Below are positions 12,481-25,625 of a stretch of DNA of 64,000 nucleotides, in pieces. Under the pieces are notes generated by a model. It saw only the letters and a list, made by a program, of their open reading frames with translations. It searched no databases and was not told the DNA's origin. A program made the translations under genes and the position numbers. The DNA lies in the NCBI GenBank assembly GCA_003508835.1, contig PUFA01000224.1, positions 1,178,001-1,242,000 of the forward strand, written 5' to 3'. Every line of letters starts with the position of its first letter. Position 1 is the stretch's first letter. This stretch comes from Eonycteris spelaea. Lineage: Eukaryota; Chordata; Mammalia; Chiroptera; Pteropodidae.

Positions 12481-13694
12481 TCTTCTCTTTAAAATCCCTT
12501 TGAGATTAGAAATCACTCTGAAAGGTCTTAATTGGCAATGTAATCACCTTATTGTGGCGCTTGTTGGGTGCCCGGAATGGATACTCGAAACAGCTCGTCT
12601 TGTGACCCATCGCAGTGACTGCACGTGCTCACTGTCCCAGAGTGCTTGATGAGTTGGATTCAGAAAATGGGTCTGGATTATTCCGCTCTTCTAGTTCCTC
12701 AGAACAACCATGAAATAAGATTTAGTGCTGGATTTTGAACATCTCATGCTTTCTGTCTTTCCTGTCCTTTGCTGCTGCACTGACAAAAGGGGGAAAACAA
12801 TGTGAACAGGTGGAAAACGTGGAGGGAGAGCAAAGAGCAGAATACCCAACCACCAGAATGCCAAGGTCACGACATTCAGTTCAAAAGTACGTCTCCTCTC
12901 TCCCTTCTTCCTTTCAAAAATCTGTGTAATGTCAAATTTTCCTATTCTAAACATGAGGTTAGGAGGAATCAAACTTTTCCCCTCATAATTTTTCAATTTC
13001 ACTTTATTTTTTAATTGGCAGCTAGCTGTTCCTTTACATAGAGTCGATAAGGCAGTCATTATCTGCCAGGTAACTATGTCATCAGGGCTATAACTTTAAA
13101 TTCTTGGAATTTAATTTGGAAAAAAATCTCCATTTGTTATCTGGAAAATACATAGATTGCGAGATTCTCTTTGCTTCTTCAAGTTGCTTAAAGCAGTGTT
13201 CATGTGGGTAGATGCAGGCTATTTTGTTTGAATTATCTTGAAAAAATGATAGGCATATTTTTAATTTGCACGTCTGGTTTTAGTCACAGGCATGAGAGAA
13301 AATGAGCTGCCAACTGTCTGGGAAATACGGCTCCAGCCCCTCTACTTTCACATGCGATAAATATTGTTTTGATTAGCGACAGAATAAATCCAGATTGCTT
13401 TTATTTTTTTTACTTCCTGGGCTAATGGGTTCACTTTTTTAAATGTATGTTGTAGAAAACCATTTCCAAAAGCATCAGTCTTGGTTATTTAAACTTTATT
13501 CAAGATAGCTGTGCACAGATTATTTCTGTGAAAATGATTTGTGATTAAACAGTTACAATTAGAGAAACTTGATAAGGAATTGTCATTTTTATTCACAGTC
13601 TATACCAATACGTTGGTCTTAAATGAAGCATTTTGGTTCTCTGAGGCTGTAAAATGTGCCAGGAGCAGGATGCGTGGTTTGCGTACATTTAGGA

Positions 13695-13860
13695 GAATGG
13701 CCTTTGGAGTCAGGGGTACATGTCTCAGGAATCCCAGCTTCGCCGTTACTAAGTAACCCGGGGCACGTTCCCAAGCCTCTTTGGGCCCCGGTTTCTTCCT
13801 CTGTAAAGTGGGCGTAAAAACAGCAACCGCCACACAGGGCGATCAAGTAGAGTCAGGCCC
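13695..13860 (+). repeat. MIR SINE (plus), well preserved
   Basis: Recognisable consecutive blocks: TTTGGAGTCAGGGGTACATG, 'CCCAGCTTCGCCGTTACTAA', a 'CCTCTTTGGGCCCCGGTTTC' block, 'TTCCTCTGTAAAGTGGGCGT' and a GGGCGATCAAGTAGAG end. Confidence 0.85.
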
Positions 13861-13869
13861 AGGCTGGCA

Positions 13870-16800
13870 ACTCTGAATCCAGGCTTTTCCATCATGTCCA
13901 CCGCAGGGCGGGTGGGTATAAATAACAGAAGTGTCAGTTGAGTACAATGAAGAACTCTTTGCTCATTATGACATAAAACACTCCTTTTTAATATTCCATC
14001 CTTGGAAAGGGGTGGTCGTCATACTCTGTCCTTGGGGATCTCGCAGAGGAAAATGACTACCTACTCTCTCCTACTCTCTGGCAACGAACAGTTTCAGCTC
14101 CCTCCCAGCCCAGTGACGCCTTAAAAATAGTTGTTATCCAGCTATATTTTAGCCAAAACCAGGTCTCTTAGAATGCTGATCAACCACAGATAATTTGGAT
14201 TTCAAATGAATTTCTGGAAATGAGGAGTAGTGTCAGGTCACTGGGCTGGGTGGCCTTCCTTCAGAAATTACAATGGGGCTCTTGTTGGAAGTTTCTTCTT
14301 GGACTTACTCTTAAAAGAACAAGTCTTTGGTCTTTTGGAGGCAAATTCACTGAGCATTAGATTTGAAATAAATTAGAGCATAGAGTTTCTAGTAAGAATA
14401 ACGGTATTAGTTCAACATGATAGAACTGCGCTTCCAGTATTCTGTAGAATCTTTGTGTGCCTGGTGGTCGCTATTTTCCTGCTTCCCCCACCCCGTCCCC
14501 ACTCCACATCTTCATCTCTTCTTTTTTCTCTGTTTTCCAAGAAAGAAAGAGGCTAAGAGCACAGAGTGGCCATTCTTCGAATTTGGTGTTATCCAAATGT
14601 CCTCCTTTTAACCTTCATTCTTTGTGCCTGTGTTACTGTTTGCATCCTTTTGTTTTTTGTGCTCTATTTCCTTTTAGCAAAAAAAAAATCCTTTTTCCTT
14701 CTGTTTATCTTTGCAGATGCTCATGCATCCCTTTTCTCTTCTGCTGGTTCTGTCTTCCAGTCTTCAAAGCACACGGTCTCAAACCCTTCCTTGGAATTGG
14801 CCAACGGGCCTGGTGTCCAAGCTCCCAGCCAGTCTTCCTGCTTGGGAAGCTCCGTGTGAGGATGACTTCCCTCAGGAGGGCTGCCCTCCCTCAGTGGTGG
14901 GGGCCATGGGGTTGGGGGCTTCAGGGCCTCCCATGTCGGCTGTGAGTGGCGCACACCAGCCAGGTGTGCTAGGTGGAGCCCGCACAGTGCGTCCGATCTC
15001 CATGGGGTCTGGGGGACATGCGGGCTACTTTCCTGCTAACAGCAGGTGAGGTGGAAATAGATGTAATTCAGGTTCTGCTGCCAGAGACGCAGCCCGACAG
15101 CCAGTTTAGCTCCCTGTTCTCCGAGGAAACTGGTCGGCTTCTGTCGATGACCGTAACGAATTCTCTTTTAAATATTGCCACACTAGATGGCAGACAAGGA
15201 GCTTATCTGAAATTGAAGTAGAACCCAAACATGCATTTGAGAAAGAGAAAATGTTCTGTCTTCTCCTGTGTCCATTTCTATAGACTTAGGCAGAGAAAAG
15301 TAAAAGGTTGGGTGAGAAGAAACAGGAAGCAAAAGTTGAGCGTTTGAGAACTGTAACAGAAGTTGCTTCCTGCCATGTACGGAATGAGATTGATTTATTC
15401 TCAAGTACAGGCTTTTTTTGGTTATGGCTCTACCAGAGTAAAGACTTGGTTTGAGATCATAGTGCACATAATTTTCGTCGTTCAGACAAGACAGGGAATA
15501 AAGACAATCGTTTGCCATTTGTATGATTCCTTTCATTTGATCATAAAAGAATGCTCTGTGACTGAGAGGTTACAAGGTTGAGACAGCCCTAGCTGTAGAG
15601 ACGAACAGTCGGTTCACAAGTCGTGGGGACGATAAGAGCTTCGTGGGCTTGGGGTAGTAAGTGGAGTAATGCTTAAAAGTAGCTGGTCTCGTGCCTGGCG
15701 TACGGACCGTGTGCTCGGCGTTATCAGCAGCCATGCCTGGGCCAGTGGGAAACCGCCGAGTCTCGGCACTTATCTCTAGCTGCCTCCGTTTCCACATCCT
15801 CCTAACACTAACTGCGTCAGCACTGGCTGCCGGTTCTAAAGCCTGTGCTCCCCAGCACCCCTCTGGCTCCCTCAGATTCCCGTCCAAGCCATGTGTGCTT
15901 GGTTAGAGGGTGGTTAAGTGGTTATGAGTTCGTATCGTTAGGGGAGGGCAGAGTGGGTTTGGTTCTCATTTGTAAGCACACGTGTTTGTAGGACCTGATT
16001 GTTGTTCCATCTCTAGCTTCAGTAATCTCCCTTAAACCATCACATGTCAGGTGAGACAATCCAGGTACCTCTGTTCTTTGGACTTATTAGTTAAAAATGC
16101 CTACAAAGATAAACCTTCCCTCTCTGGTGCTTGAGCCTCTACTGTCAAGAGATACAAGGTGCTTAACAGTAGAGAAAAAAGTAAGTTCTTGTGAGTTAAC
16201 GCTATCTTCACATGGTGGCAGTCTCAGGAAGAAATGACTGGTTAGCACATAGCTAATCCCTTGAAACTAATTTTTCTGAGAAACAATAACTCCAAAATGG
16301 ATTTGTTTCTGAGCCTTAAAATACAGACTGAGGCATCTTTAAGTGGTCCCCATTAGGCTCGAAACCATCTGCTTGTTTGCAGCCAAAGTATAAATTTTCC
16401 ACTGTTCTGAGCACTGCGGCGATGGCATCACTCCAGAGGGAGAAGCAGCACGCATGGAGCCCTGCGGAAGAGCTCCTGCCAGCCTGCTCTGCGAGGCACT
16501 TCAAGTTCATTTCCACTGATTTGATTAAGGAACAGAGAACCAGGGGAAAATAGGATGTCTCTTCAAAATTGGGCTCCACTCTTCTGCTGTCCTCCTGGGC
16601 CTCCAAAGCATTAAATCTCAGTTAATATGCCTTTATTGAATATCCATTTGCATTCGGACAGAGTAATTAGTCAGCCGTAAGACGGTTGTCAACGTCAACG
16701 CGATCTGCTTTTGAAAGGTTGTAAATAAAATGGGGAGGCAAGATTCTCTTACAGGAAAATTCCTGGACAAAAAAGGTGGTGTGAAGTTTGACACCAGAGT

Positions 16801-19790
16801 AGGCCTATGCTTCGCTTTGATTCTTAACGTAGTAAATCCCGGATTATCATATTAGTCAGATTGTATTTATGCCTGTCCAGTTGCCGTTACCCAGCTCCCA
16901 ACAGCATCACTACATGTAAGTGAAATAAGGAATCCGAACGTTTATTGCCTGAGGCTATAGACAGAGGGGTGAGGTAATAATTAGTCTTCAGTGCACACAC
17001 AGAAAAGTGTGCACGTGCCAGCAACTCGCTGATGTTACGAACTTTTGTCATAAGTAAACCAGCGAGGAAGGCGTTAGCTTCTGTTTGCCATGTTACTAGA
17101 ACTGCAGCTGTTTATTCAAGACTTATCTGAGGAAAGTGACTCTTCCCAGCCCTGGAGTGATGTCCCCTACCTGGAAACACTCTCAGAAAATATCTTTAGC
17201 AGGATGGAGTGGGCCGGGTGCTGTTGCCTTCATGCTAGTTATGTGAATTGCATGACGTGGATTGAAAAGGCACATTGTGTTTTGTATGGTTTTCAACAGC
17301 ACCTCAAAGAGTTTACTATGCTGCAGGCGTGGAATGTTTATAAACAGAAGGACTCACAATATCCCAGTCATCAAAGCTTCCATTACAATCTAGGTAATGG
17401 ATTTCAAATCGTATTGTCCTGCACCATCAGATATGGGGCCAGCAAGAAGATTTTAATATTTTTAACTAAATTTTTTTAATGACAGTAATAGGTCATGTTT
17501 AAAATTACTTAGAGGAAAAATCTTTTTGCAACAATTTGGTAAAATACAGTTAAAAAACAAAATTTGTTGCCACATTCTTATTCCCTATTTTACCTCTCCC
17601 TCAGGATGTGTTAAATATGGTAGATTTGGGGAGGCAGGTAAAAAGTTAAATAATCTCATGAAACATAATACATTTTTGTTCATTTTCCAAAGCAATTAAC
17701 GTGGTAGAAACAATCCCAACTTCTCATTTAACACAAATGAAGGACTCTAATCACTCTCTTCCTGCTTCCAATTTTCTTCTTAAAGAATGAGTCCTCAGAA
17801 GTAATAATGCTGAAAAAAGAATTGTATTCAAGGGTAACATAAAAAGTTGTGAAAAGTCAACTCCCCTTAAAATACTTGAGAGACACTTAGCTTTGATCAT
17901 GCTTTTTGTAATCTAGTGTTTTGTTAACACAACATTCTTGCCAAGTGTGAAATGTAAATTAGATGGGTTAGTTGATTTTTAACTTACGATTTAGTAATAT
18001 ACATATACTTTTGAGTTTTTCTGGTTGTAATGGTTCTTTTATCATATATTAAAATTAACTGGTAAAATTCATTCCAGTTCCTTATAGTAATAAATATAAG
18101 TAACGCAAACAACATTTTATATCGGGAGAAACAAGGCTGTCAAAGAGACAGATGCTTGGCTACAGACGAAGTGAGGAGCATTACTCCCCTGCTCCTGATG
18201 GCCAGGGCGCCACGGTCCCCTGCATTGCCATCCTCCCTCCACAGATGCTGCGTATTGGGGCAGTGGTGGTGCTGTGTGTATTTAAATTGGCTTCACCAGG
18301 CACTGTCGACTAGGTCCTAATGAAGGTAACTCGGAAGCAAGATCAGTGTTAGACAGAGATTGTAACTAGTCAGAAAATATCCAGAGGTACAAAACTTTTG
18401 CACTGTGCTCTTCTGTGTGGACTCCTCAGCCAGGAGGTAAGCGTAAAACACTGGCGGGAGGGCGGTCCGGACCTCAGGTGGGGCAGGCGCCGTAGTGAGG
18501 GCAGCGAACGCTGAGCCTCAGGTTTCAGATGCAGGTTTGACAAGCGTTTTTGCACCTTCCGTGCCTCTTAAATAGGGCAAAAAGTAAAACATGGGATGTT
18601 TTACTGTCTAAAGAAGCAGATTTGGAAGTGTTACATATTGGGTGAAATCATTCGTGCTGGTTAGAATTCTTAAGTTGCCAGACTCTCAAATTATACCTTT
18701 GAATTTCTCAAAGGAGCAAGCTCTAAGTTGAAAATCAAACCCATTTTCAAAATATGTACTGCTGGTTTCCATAAGGCTCTATTTTCATTTGGTACTTTAA
18801 CATGCAGAAATGTCATTAAGGACTATAATAATGTAACTAGACACAATAAATAAACTGTTAGTAAATCAGTTTTTAGAAGGACTAAGAATCTTCTTCCACA
18901 TCATCCGAGAACTCTATGATCAAGAAGAGCTCATTATGGCGACAAGCTGTGTCATTTAGCTTCCTTGGCTGGGGTTAGGGTTTGACATTTCCAACTTGTG
19001 ATTTTATGTGGCGTCTGGACTTTGCCAGTGTTTTTATAGTGACACTTTCTTTTCCGCCAGGAACGTGTCAGTGGGCTCTTACCCTCTCACCTGGACTGCT
19101 CCCAAAGCCCCCGTGGCCTCACCACCTCCGTCTCTCCTCTCTCCTCCCCACTGTCCCTCTGGCCGCACATCTTGCGACGGTGCCTCCATGTTACGCCCCT
19201 GCCCGGGACCTCACACCTCCACTTCTTCAGGTGAAAGCCAGCTTTCCTCGTGGCTGTGCTCCTCTCTCCAGCCCCGTGGGACGTCCTGGGACACCCCCTG
19301 TCATTTTGCCTTGGCGCATTCTCTTCCCTCTGCTGGATCCCCTGTGTCCGCTTGTCTTCCAGGAAATGTCTCGTCCTCTCGTGAGACTTGGGTCACCGCC
19401 GCGGGGAGGCTATCCTCGCGGCTCCCCCGTGCTCCGTTGCGCTCACTGGTTCACACCTGCGTCCTGGAACAGGCCGCAGCCGAGGGTGGCTCATCTGCGT
19501 TCTCGTGGTGCTGGCTTGTGGTGGGTGTGCTAAATTAAAGGAGACATTACACCCCGTGACCTGGCGAGTCCTTATTTGCATATATTTTCGCACAGAAGGT
19601 GCGTGTGCTGCTGCTGGAGGCAGTACCATTGTCCTGGCCAAAGATCCTAGGGATGGACCATGTCCCTGGGAGTCAGAGAAGCGTGCGGTGGGAGAGGAGC
19701 ATTCTCCTGGGGGTTGGGAAGCCTGCAGTGGTTTGGCAGTCTCTCTAGGCCAAGGGACCTTAACCAGCATTCCCGGAATTCATGAATCGG
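13870..19790. other. Intron stretch without gene
   Basis: Mostly unique-looking sequence. The 129-codon frame at 17090-17479 and the overlapping frames at 18982-19810 have no recognisable domain or splice context. A block at 16615-16760, with an octamer-like ATTTGCAT, resembles conserved noncoding sequence but this cannot be tested here. Confidence 0.5.
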
Positions 19791-19925
19791 AGTCCAGGAT
19801 CCCAGTCTGAACTCTGGCATGGAGCAGCCATGCCCGCTTGGGCAAGTGTCATACCCTTTGCCTCAGTGTCCTCATCCTTAGGCTGAGGACTTGGGCCAGG
19901 CAGTCCCTGAGCTTCCCGCAGTGCT
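19790..19925 (+). repeat. Probable MIR SINE fragment
   Basis: 'GAACTCTGGCATGGAGCAGC', 'GCCCGCTTGGGCAAGTGTCA' and 'CCTTTGCCTCAGTGTCCTCA' follow the MIR central and 3' order. Confidence 0.65.
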
Positions 19926-21657
19926 GCAGGTGGCTCCTCATGGAGACTCAGCGTGCGCGCTGCAGGGTAGGGCAACCTACGGGCTACTCCCCTGGGTGTT
20001 CAAATGACAGTCATGTGATCAGCTGGCACCATTGTGTCCCCATAGATGGGGCGGGAATTTGGGACGTTGTAAAGAATTTAGTGCTCACTTCATGGTTTTT
20101 GGCTGGAGAGTTGTGAACTAATTTGAACTTTATAAAAAGACACAGCACAGCTCTGTGGGTAACTAGGGATGTAAAGAAGCCGTTTGCTTTGGGGAGAGAC
20201 TTCCAGCACACCTGTCTTTAGAGTACATTCTGCATGTTTGGGCTGGCATGAATTAGGGGTCAGGTAAGCCCCTCGGTGTCATTAACAACCAGTATCCCTC
20301 TAAGCCATGATCTGCGTGTCAGAGACAGTTCTCCATGTACCAGTACCCTATCAGCAGAACGATGTGACTTGTTTCAAAAGCAGCAATGAACAGGCGCCGA
20401 CGACGTTCTTTTTGCCTCTGACGTTTCAGTATTGGCTTGCAACATTTAAAATTTTGCCTCTAAAAATGTGGTCAGGGTTCGTTTTAACTAAATGTCCTGG
20501 TGATTTATAAATGCCCTGAATATGGTGAGCAAAAAGCATTTGCACTCGGTGTTTTCATCCTCTGGGCAGCGAAGGCCCTGACTCGGCATGGGCCAAGTGC
20601 AGCCGGCTCAGGACACGGCAGACGCAGCCCCAGGGAGCAGGAGCCCTCAGCTATCCTGGGCCTGGCCCGAGGCCCGCTTGGGAGGTGCCGGAAGATGGCG
20701 CACAGTGGTCGCCATGGCAGATGGCATTCTTCCTGCTCCCCTGAGAGCTGTGTTTCTGTTAACTGCGAATGTGTTCGTGTTTATCACAGTAACATTCTGT
20801 GGTTAGCTGGCTGTCATGCCGACGGGCCCAGCTTCCCTGTGACGATTTCTTTTTTTCTCTTTTTCTAAAATACACTTTCAAGGATGGGTAACATAATTAT
20901 TTCACCTTAACTACTAAGCCACTTGAAGTAAATCAGAGGGAAATTGTTCTCTTCAGGCCCAAACAAGTAGGTAATTGCCTTTGGCAAAAGTAGCTGATGA
21001 AAATATAGCAATATCAGATAAATTTATGGCTAATTAGGCAATGGTAAATATACAGTTTATGTTGAAATTTTAGATCTTTGAAAAAAACTACTGTTTAAAA
21101 AGTGTTAAGGAGTGGTTTGCAATTTTCCATAAATTAACAAAACGCTTTGAATCTTCATTAAGTCTAAACACTGTAGGTTCACGAGAAGTCAGCAGGACTC
21201 CTGGGTGGAGGTGGCCAATCCCACATCATATCTGGCCTTGTCCCTGCAAACTGCTTCAAGAATCCATAGGTCCTTCCTCTAGTCAAGATACAGCACCCTG
21301 TTTACCCCAGGATTCCTCCAGGTGGGGTTCCTCCAGGTGGTGGGTTTCCCCAGGGAGGGTTTCTTAGAACTTTAGTGTTTAGAGTTCGCCAAAGGATAGA
21401 GTTTCTTAAAAGTTATAGTCACCCAAATCCTGAAAACCAGGAACATTTTGCCAAGAGAGCCAAGTAATAGAAATTTGAATTTGCTGAAGATTGAAAGGAT
21501 GTTAGGTCAATTTGCAATGAAAATTATGGCACAAATTTGAACTATTTTCTAAATCTTCATTTACTTTAAACCATTAAATGTTTGGAGATAATTCTGCTTG
21601 ACCGCTTCATGTAGTCAATGCATGAAGAATGTAGCATCAGGAGTTTCCACCCTAGGC

Positions 21658-22260
21658 ACTGTATTCATTTTCTATTGCTCTGTTGCAAAGGAGCACATAC
21701 TTGGTAGCTTCAAGCAACACACATTTATTCCCTCTTCTGTGGGTCAGGAGGGCACCGCGTAACTGGGTCGTCTGCTCAGGGTCTCACCAGGCTCTAGCAA
21801 GACATCGACTGGGGCTTCGGTCTCATCAGAGGCTCAGCTAGAGAAAGATCTGCTTCAGGTGTTCAGAGGCTGTTCACAGAATTCATGTCCTGGGACAGTA
21901 AGACTGTGAGGCCCCCATTTTCTTACTGGCTGTCTACTGGGGGCCAGTCTTAGCTCCTGGAGTCCCTTCCCTTTGTCGCCCACTCCCAAGCCCCTCCCAA
22001 CCTCACTTATTTCTTTACAGTTGACCGTTAGGGTCTCTCTGCTTGGGGTCTCTGACCTCGTGGGTGGACGAAGCCCTCTTTTAAAGGGCTCTCGACTCAT
22101 TAAGCCCAGCACGCCCAGGGTAAGCTCCCTTTTGGTTAAAGTCAGCTGATTAGGAGCACTCATTACATCTGCAGAACCCCTTTGCTTTTGTCATACAATG
22201 TAGCTGTCATCGGAGTGGCATCCCATCACCTTTACCATATTCTGTTGATCAGAAGCAAAC
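21658..22260 (-). mobile_element. MLT1-like ERVL-MaLR LTR (reverse strand)
   Basis: Begins TGTATTCATTTTCTATTGCT, then ACACATTTATTCCCTC, 'TCTGTGGGTCAGGAGG', 'GTCTGCTCAGGGTCTCACCA' and a GGGGCTTCGGTCTCATCAGA segment. This is the reverse complement of an MLT1/MST-type LTR 3' half. It continues through AGTCAGCTGATTAGGAGCAC near 22140. No retroviral genes. Confidence 0.7.
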
Positions 22261-22334
22261 TCAGCTTCCACTCGCACTCGAGGAGAGGGGATTGTCCAAG
22301 GCACGGATGCTGAGAGATGGGAATCTTTGGTGCC

Positions 22335-22375
22335 CCCCACCCCAGGCACTCAGTGAATGTTTATTAACTTGAAAG
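22335..22375 (+). repeat. L2 3'-end scrap
   Basis: 'AGGCACTCAGTGAATGTTTA' resembles the L2 terminus 'ggcgctcaataaatgttt'. Confidence 0.45.
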
Positions 22376-23899
22376 AGTTTGTGTAAGCCAGTTGTTGGGA
22401 AAGCAGAACACATGTCTAAGAAGAACATTTGCAGTTAAGTTTATAGGTGAGCTGACCAAGCCTATCTAAAACAGTGTGGCTAGACTGTTTCTGTGCCATT
22501 TACCTTGGGCTTGGAATAAGATCAGGAGGTGTGTAGCACAAGAAAGTGCTTCTTCACATCTTCTGGGGCACAGAGTACTCCCATCCGTCAGCTCCACATC
22601 ACCCCCACTCAGGCCCTATTTGGTGATAGGCCACGTCTGCTTCTCCCTTCCCCACACCTGGAGCAGCCCGGCCTCTCATGCTGCCCTAAGCATCTGTTGC
22701 ACCCACACAGGCTGAGCTCACACTGAAGTTCCCATGTGCCCAGATGACCTTTCTTCTGCTCCCTCAGTCAAAACCACTCCCCTCAGTAAGGCACAGCTCA
22801 CTAGGAATGGACGAAGACTGACCTTCACGGGCTGTCTGACAGCTGAAAGATGCTGAGTGTTGCTGTGTTGCTCTCAAAATTTTTAAGTTTCTTGTGGCAC
22901 CCCCGTGAGTTCACTGCGTCTAAAAATGGCCTTTCGGACGTGTCTAAGAATGCAAGGGGAAGGCTAGGAAATAGAGGGAGATACTTGTACTTATTTATCA
23001 CCTCTGTTATACTGAACATCTTTACATTTATGAAAAGGACTCCATTCTGTAATTAGAACAAAAAAGTCATCTCGTAGAATCACCCAATTCCAATTCATTA
23101 ATTTTTCCAAACTGAAAATAGTCTGGGGAATTCTGTAACAGTTCGTTTTGCCTGAAACAAATTGAACCATGAAACTGCTGGTCTGTGAAATGATTGAACA
23201 AATTAAAAATGTGTGTAAACAGATCAAAATTAACAAGAGTTTAGCAGCAGAAGCAAAAGCCTATTAACAAAAGAAGAGTCTTGAGCCGTATTTGTGGCAT
23301 ATTTTTGTGTTTGCTTCCCCTCCTTTTTAAAAAAGTAATGCATCTTTATGCAGTGATTTAATGACAGAACTTTAGCCTTAGATGAAACACTCTGAAAATG
23401 CAGAGTGTTTCGTCTTGTTTTTTGGGGATTCCGTTCTGCTTTGGATCATGAATGGCTGTACAGTGGGAAGAACATGTTTGACCATGCTGGTCCTCGGTGT
23501 TCACCCAAGTAGTTCTTCATAAATGCTGTGGCCAGCCTGTCTTACTCAAAAAAAAAAAAAAATAAAATACTGTAGACCCACACATGCGCACACACGTGTG
23601 CGTGCGCACAGTTCGTGGGACCAAGGTTATGGATGCTTTGAGGGCAACAAAATCTCAATGTGGTTTTTAAAAACCTAGCGAAAGTATTGACTAGGCATGA
23701 GAAATGCATATACCTGTGCACTTTCGTTCTCGAAAACAGAGGCGGACTCCAGACCGTTGTGAAGGACGAGTGGGGAAAGAGACGTTCTCGACAAGGTGTG
23801 TCCCGCTGGACTTGTGTCGGCGATGCCCCTGGCCTCCGTTTCTCCCCCATCACACGTGTGCCACACGCGGCCGGAGAGCCCGCGCAGTGCTTTTAGAGA

Positions 23900-23990
23900 G
23901 GTCACGTTTTACAGATGCGGAGCGAGGCCTCAGAGGCTCGTGACTTGTCGAAGCTTCCCAGCCCACCGGCTCCCTGTATGCGGGGTCACT
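23900..23990 (-). repeat. MIR SINE fragment (reverse)
   Basis: 'TTTTACAGATGCGGAGCGAG' followed by GCCTCAGAGGCTCGTGACTT is the reverse MIR core. Confidence 0.65.
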
Positions 23991-24859
23991 GGTTGGCCTG
24001 GCGATGTGTCCAGTTCTGCCTTCTGTCTCTGGGGATCGCTTAGTGGACTTCCTGTGGGAAAGTGAGTTCACGTGTCCCTGACACTTCAGACCATCTGATA
24101 GGACTCCCTAGCTCAAACATATCCCACTTACTCTTGTCTCCTCCAAAAAGCCATATTTTAAAAAAGGAAAAACATAAGAAATGCATAAATCTATTAAAAA
24201 TATTAGAAAACAAGAAAGTGTACCATCTGCTAACTAAAAGAGGTTGAGAAATTACTGTACAATAGAAAAAGTAAGAAAGGTTGACAGAACTAGAGCAGAG
24301 AAGCTGCACCCCTTCAGAGTGGCCCCAAGAGGGAGGGCATTCTCTAGAGGAGGGGAACCAGGCCAGCACCCGGCAGCTCGTTAGAGGGCTCCCCTTCCCC
24401 AAAGAGAGAAGATTGGGGGGGGGGTTGGAGGAGATTGAGGGAGCTTTGGAACTGTAAGGGATCTCCAGTTACTCTGTACTTCAGGACCCATAGAGATGGG
24501 ACAAGAAAAGGCCGTGGTATCCAGCAGTAGGAGATGCTAAGCCCGCACACTGGTCTCTGTCGCGGCTCCTCATTGGGTGCAGGCCACCCACCTGCCGCCA
24601 GCACACGCGCCCTGAAGGAAGCCAGGCTCTGGTATACACAGTCCGCTGACACAGCCCCAAGGAGCTTCGTGCCCCCACTCAGAGCAAGGGCACGGCGAGA
24701 CAGAGGGGAAAGAGGAGAGGAAACGCCTGGAAGATGCCCATTCTTGCCACCCTGTTCTTCTTTCCTACATGTGGGTAGACCGCCAAGGAATACCTTGTCT
24801 TTCTTTCAAAAATGTGGAGAAATCACGTAGGAACATCAGATATTTGAAAAATCCCAGTA

Positions 24860-25230
24860 GTATGAGAGGGAGAAAGAGATACCAGGATGGCTACTGACTT
24901 TTGACAAAATCACAAAGACGTGCAGTGGGGAAAGGATGGTCTTTTCAACAAAATGGTTAGAACAGTTGGACATCCATAAGCAAAAACATTAACGTGGACC
25001 CACACTTCACACCAAAATGGTTCCTGGACCTAAACATAACACCGAAAACTGTAAATCTTCTAGGGACAAAAATGGCATAAAATCTTGCTAACTTGGCATT
25101 AGGCAAAGATTTCTTAGATACAACTCTTAAAGTACAATCCACAAATGACACTAAATCAAAATTAAAAACATGCTTTTCAAAATCTGTCGTTTATTTAATG
25201 AGAAAGCTAAAAGAAAAGCATAAGAATCTG
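24860..25230 (+). mobile_element. Decayed L1 ORF2 fragment
   Basis: Collinear ORF2 3' segments in sense orientation: 'GGTCTTTTCAACAAAATGGT', 'AGAACAGTTGGACATCCATA', 'AACTGTAAATCTTCTAGGGA' and 'TGACACTAAATCAAAATTAA'. Multiple stops; inactive. Confidence 0.75.
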
Positions 25231-25469
25231 CTAGGAAACTGCCCTTGGGGGCTTTGGGGCAGGTGGTCACTCTCCCTGGGCTGTGAACACGCTGCATCAG
25301 GCGGTCAGCTGCCCAGCCCACTCCCCCACCGCATGCCCCTCTCCAGTGGGTGGGAGCCAAAGACTGGTACAGCCATAGTTTCCTGAGATCAAAAAACTGG
25401 TTTTAGGGAAAGCCACAGAGGAGGGTACTTGCCTTGAATGCCAGAAAATACAGAAATTGAAGGAATTGG

Positions 25470-25625
25470 AAGGAATGGTGGTTTGGAGCTAAGCAGCCCT
25501 GAGTGTATATCCCAAGACCTAAGCTTAGTAGCTGCAGGCATGTGATCTGACCTTAGTGCAGGTCAGTGGCTGCACCTATAACGTGGGAAGCATCCTAAGA
25601 ATGGGAGATAAAGGACGCCGAGCGT
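25470..25625 (+). repeat. MIR SINE
   Basis: 'GAATGGTGGTTTGGAGCTAA', 'AGCTTAGTAGCTGCAGGCAT', 'GTGATCTGACCTTAGTGCAG' and 'TGCACCTATAACGTGGGAAG' follow MIR order. Confidence 0.65.

Noticed and set aside
17090..17479. 129-codon plus-strand frame considered as an extra exon or small gene
   Set aside because: No recognisable family and no splice signals matching ANO10, which is fully accounted for by the flanking exons.
18982..19810. Overlapping 140-183-codon plus-strand frames
   Set aside because: Pro/Ser/Leu-rich low-complexity products in three overlapping frames; composition effect, possibly part of an old repeat.
21308..21352. Repeated TTCCTCCAGGTGG words
   Set aside because: Only two imperfect copies; too small to call a functional array.
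23583..23612. CA/TG-rich near-palindrome (GCACACACGTGTGCGTGC)
   Set aside because: Short alternating purine-pyrimidine tract; probably just a decayed CA microsatellite.
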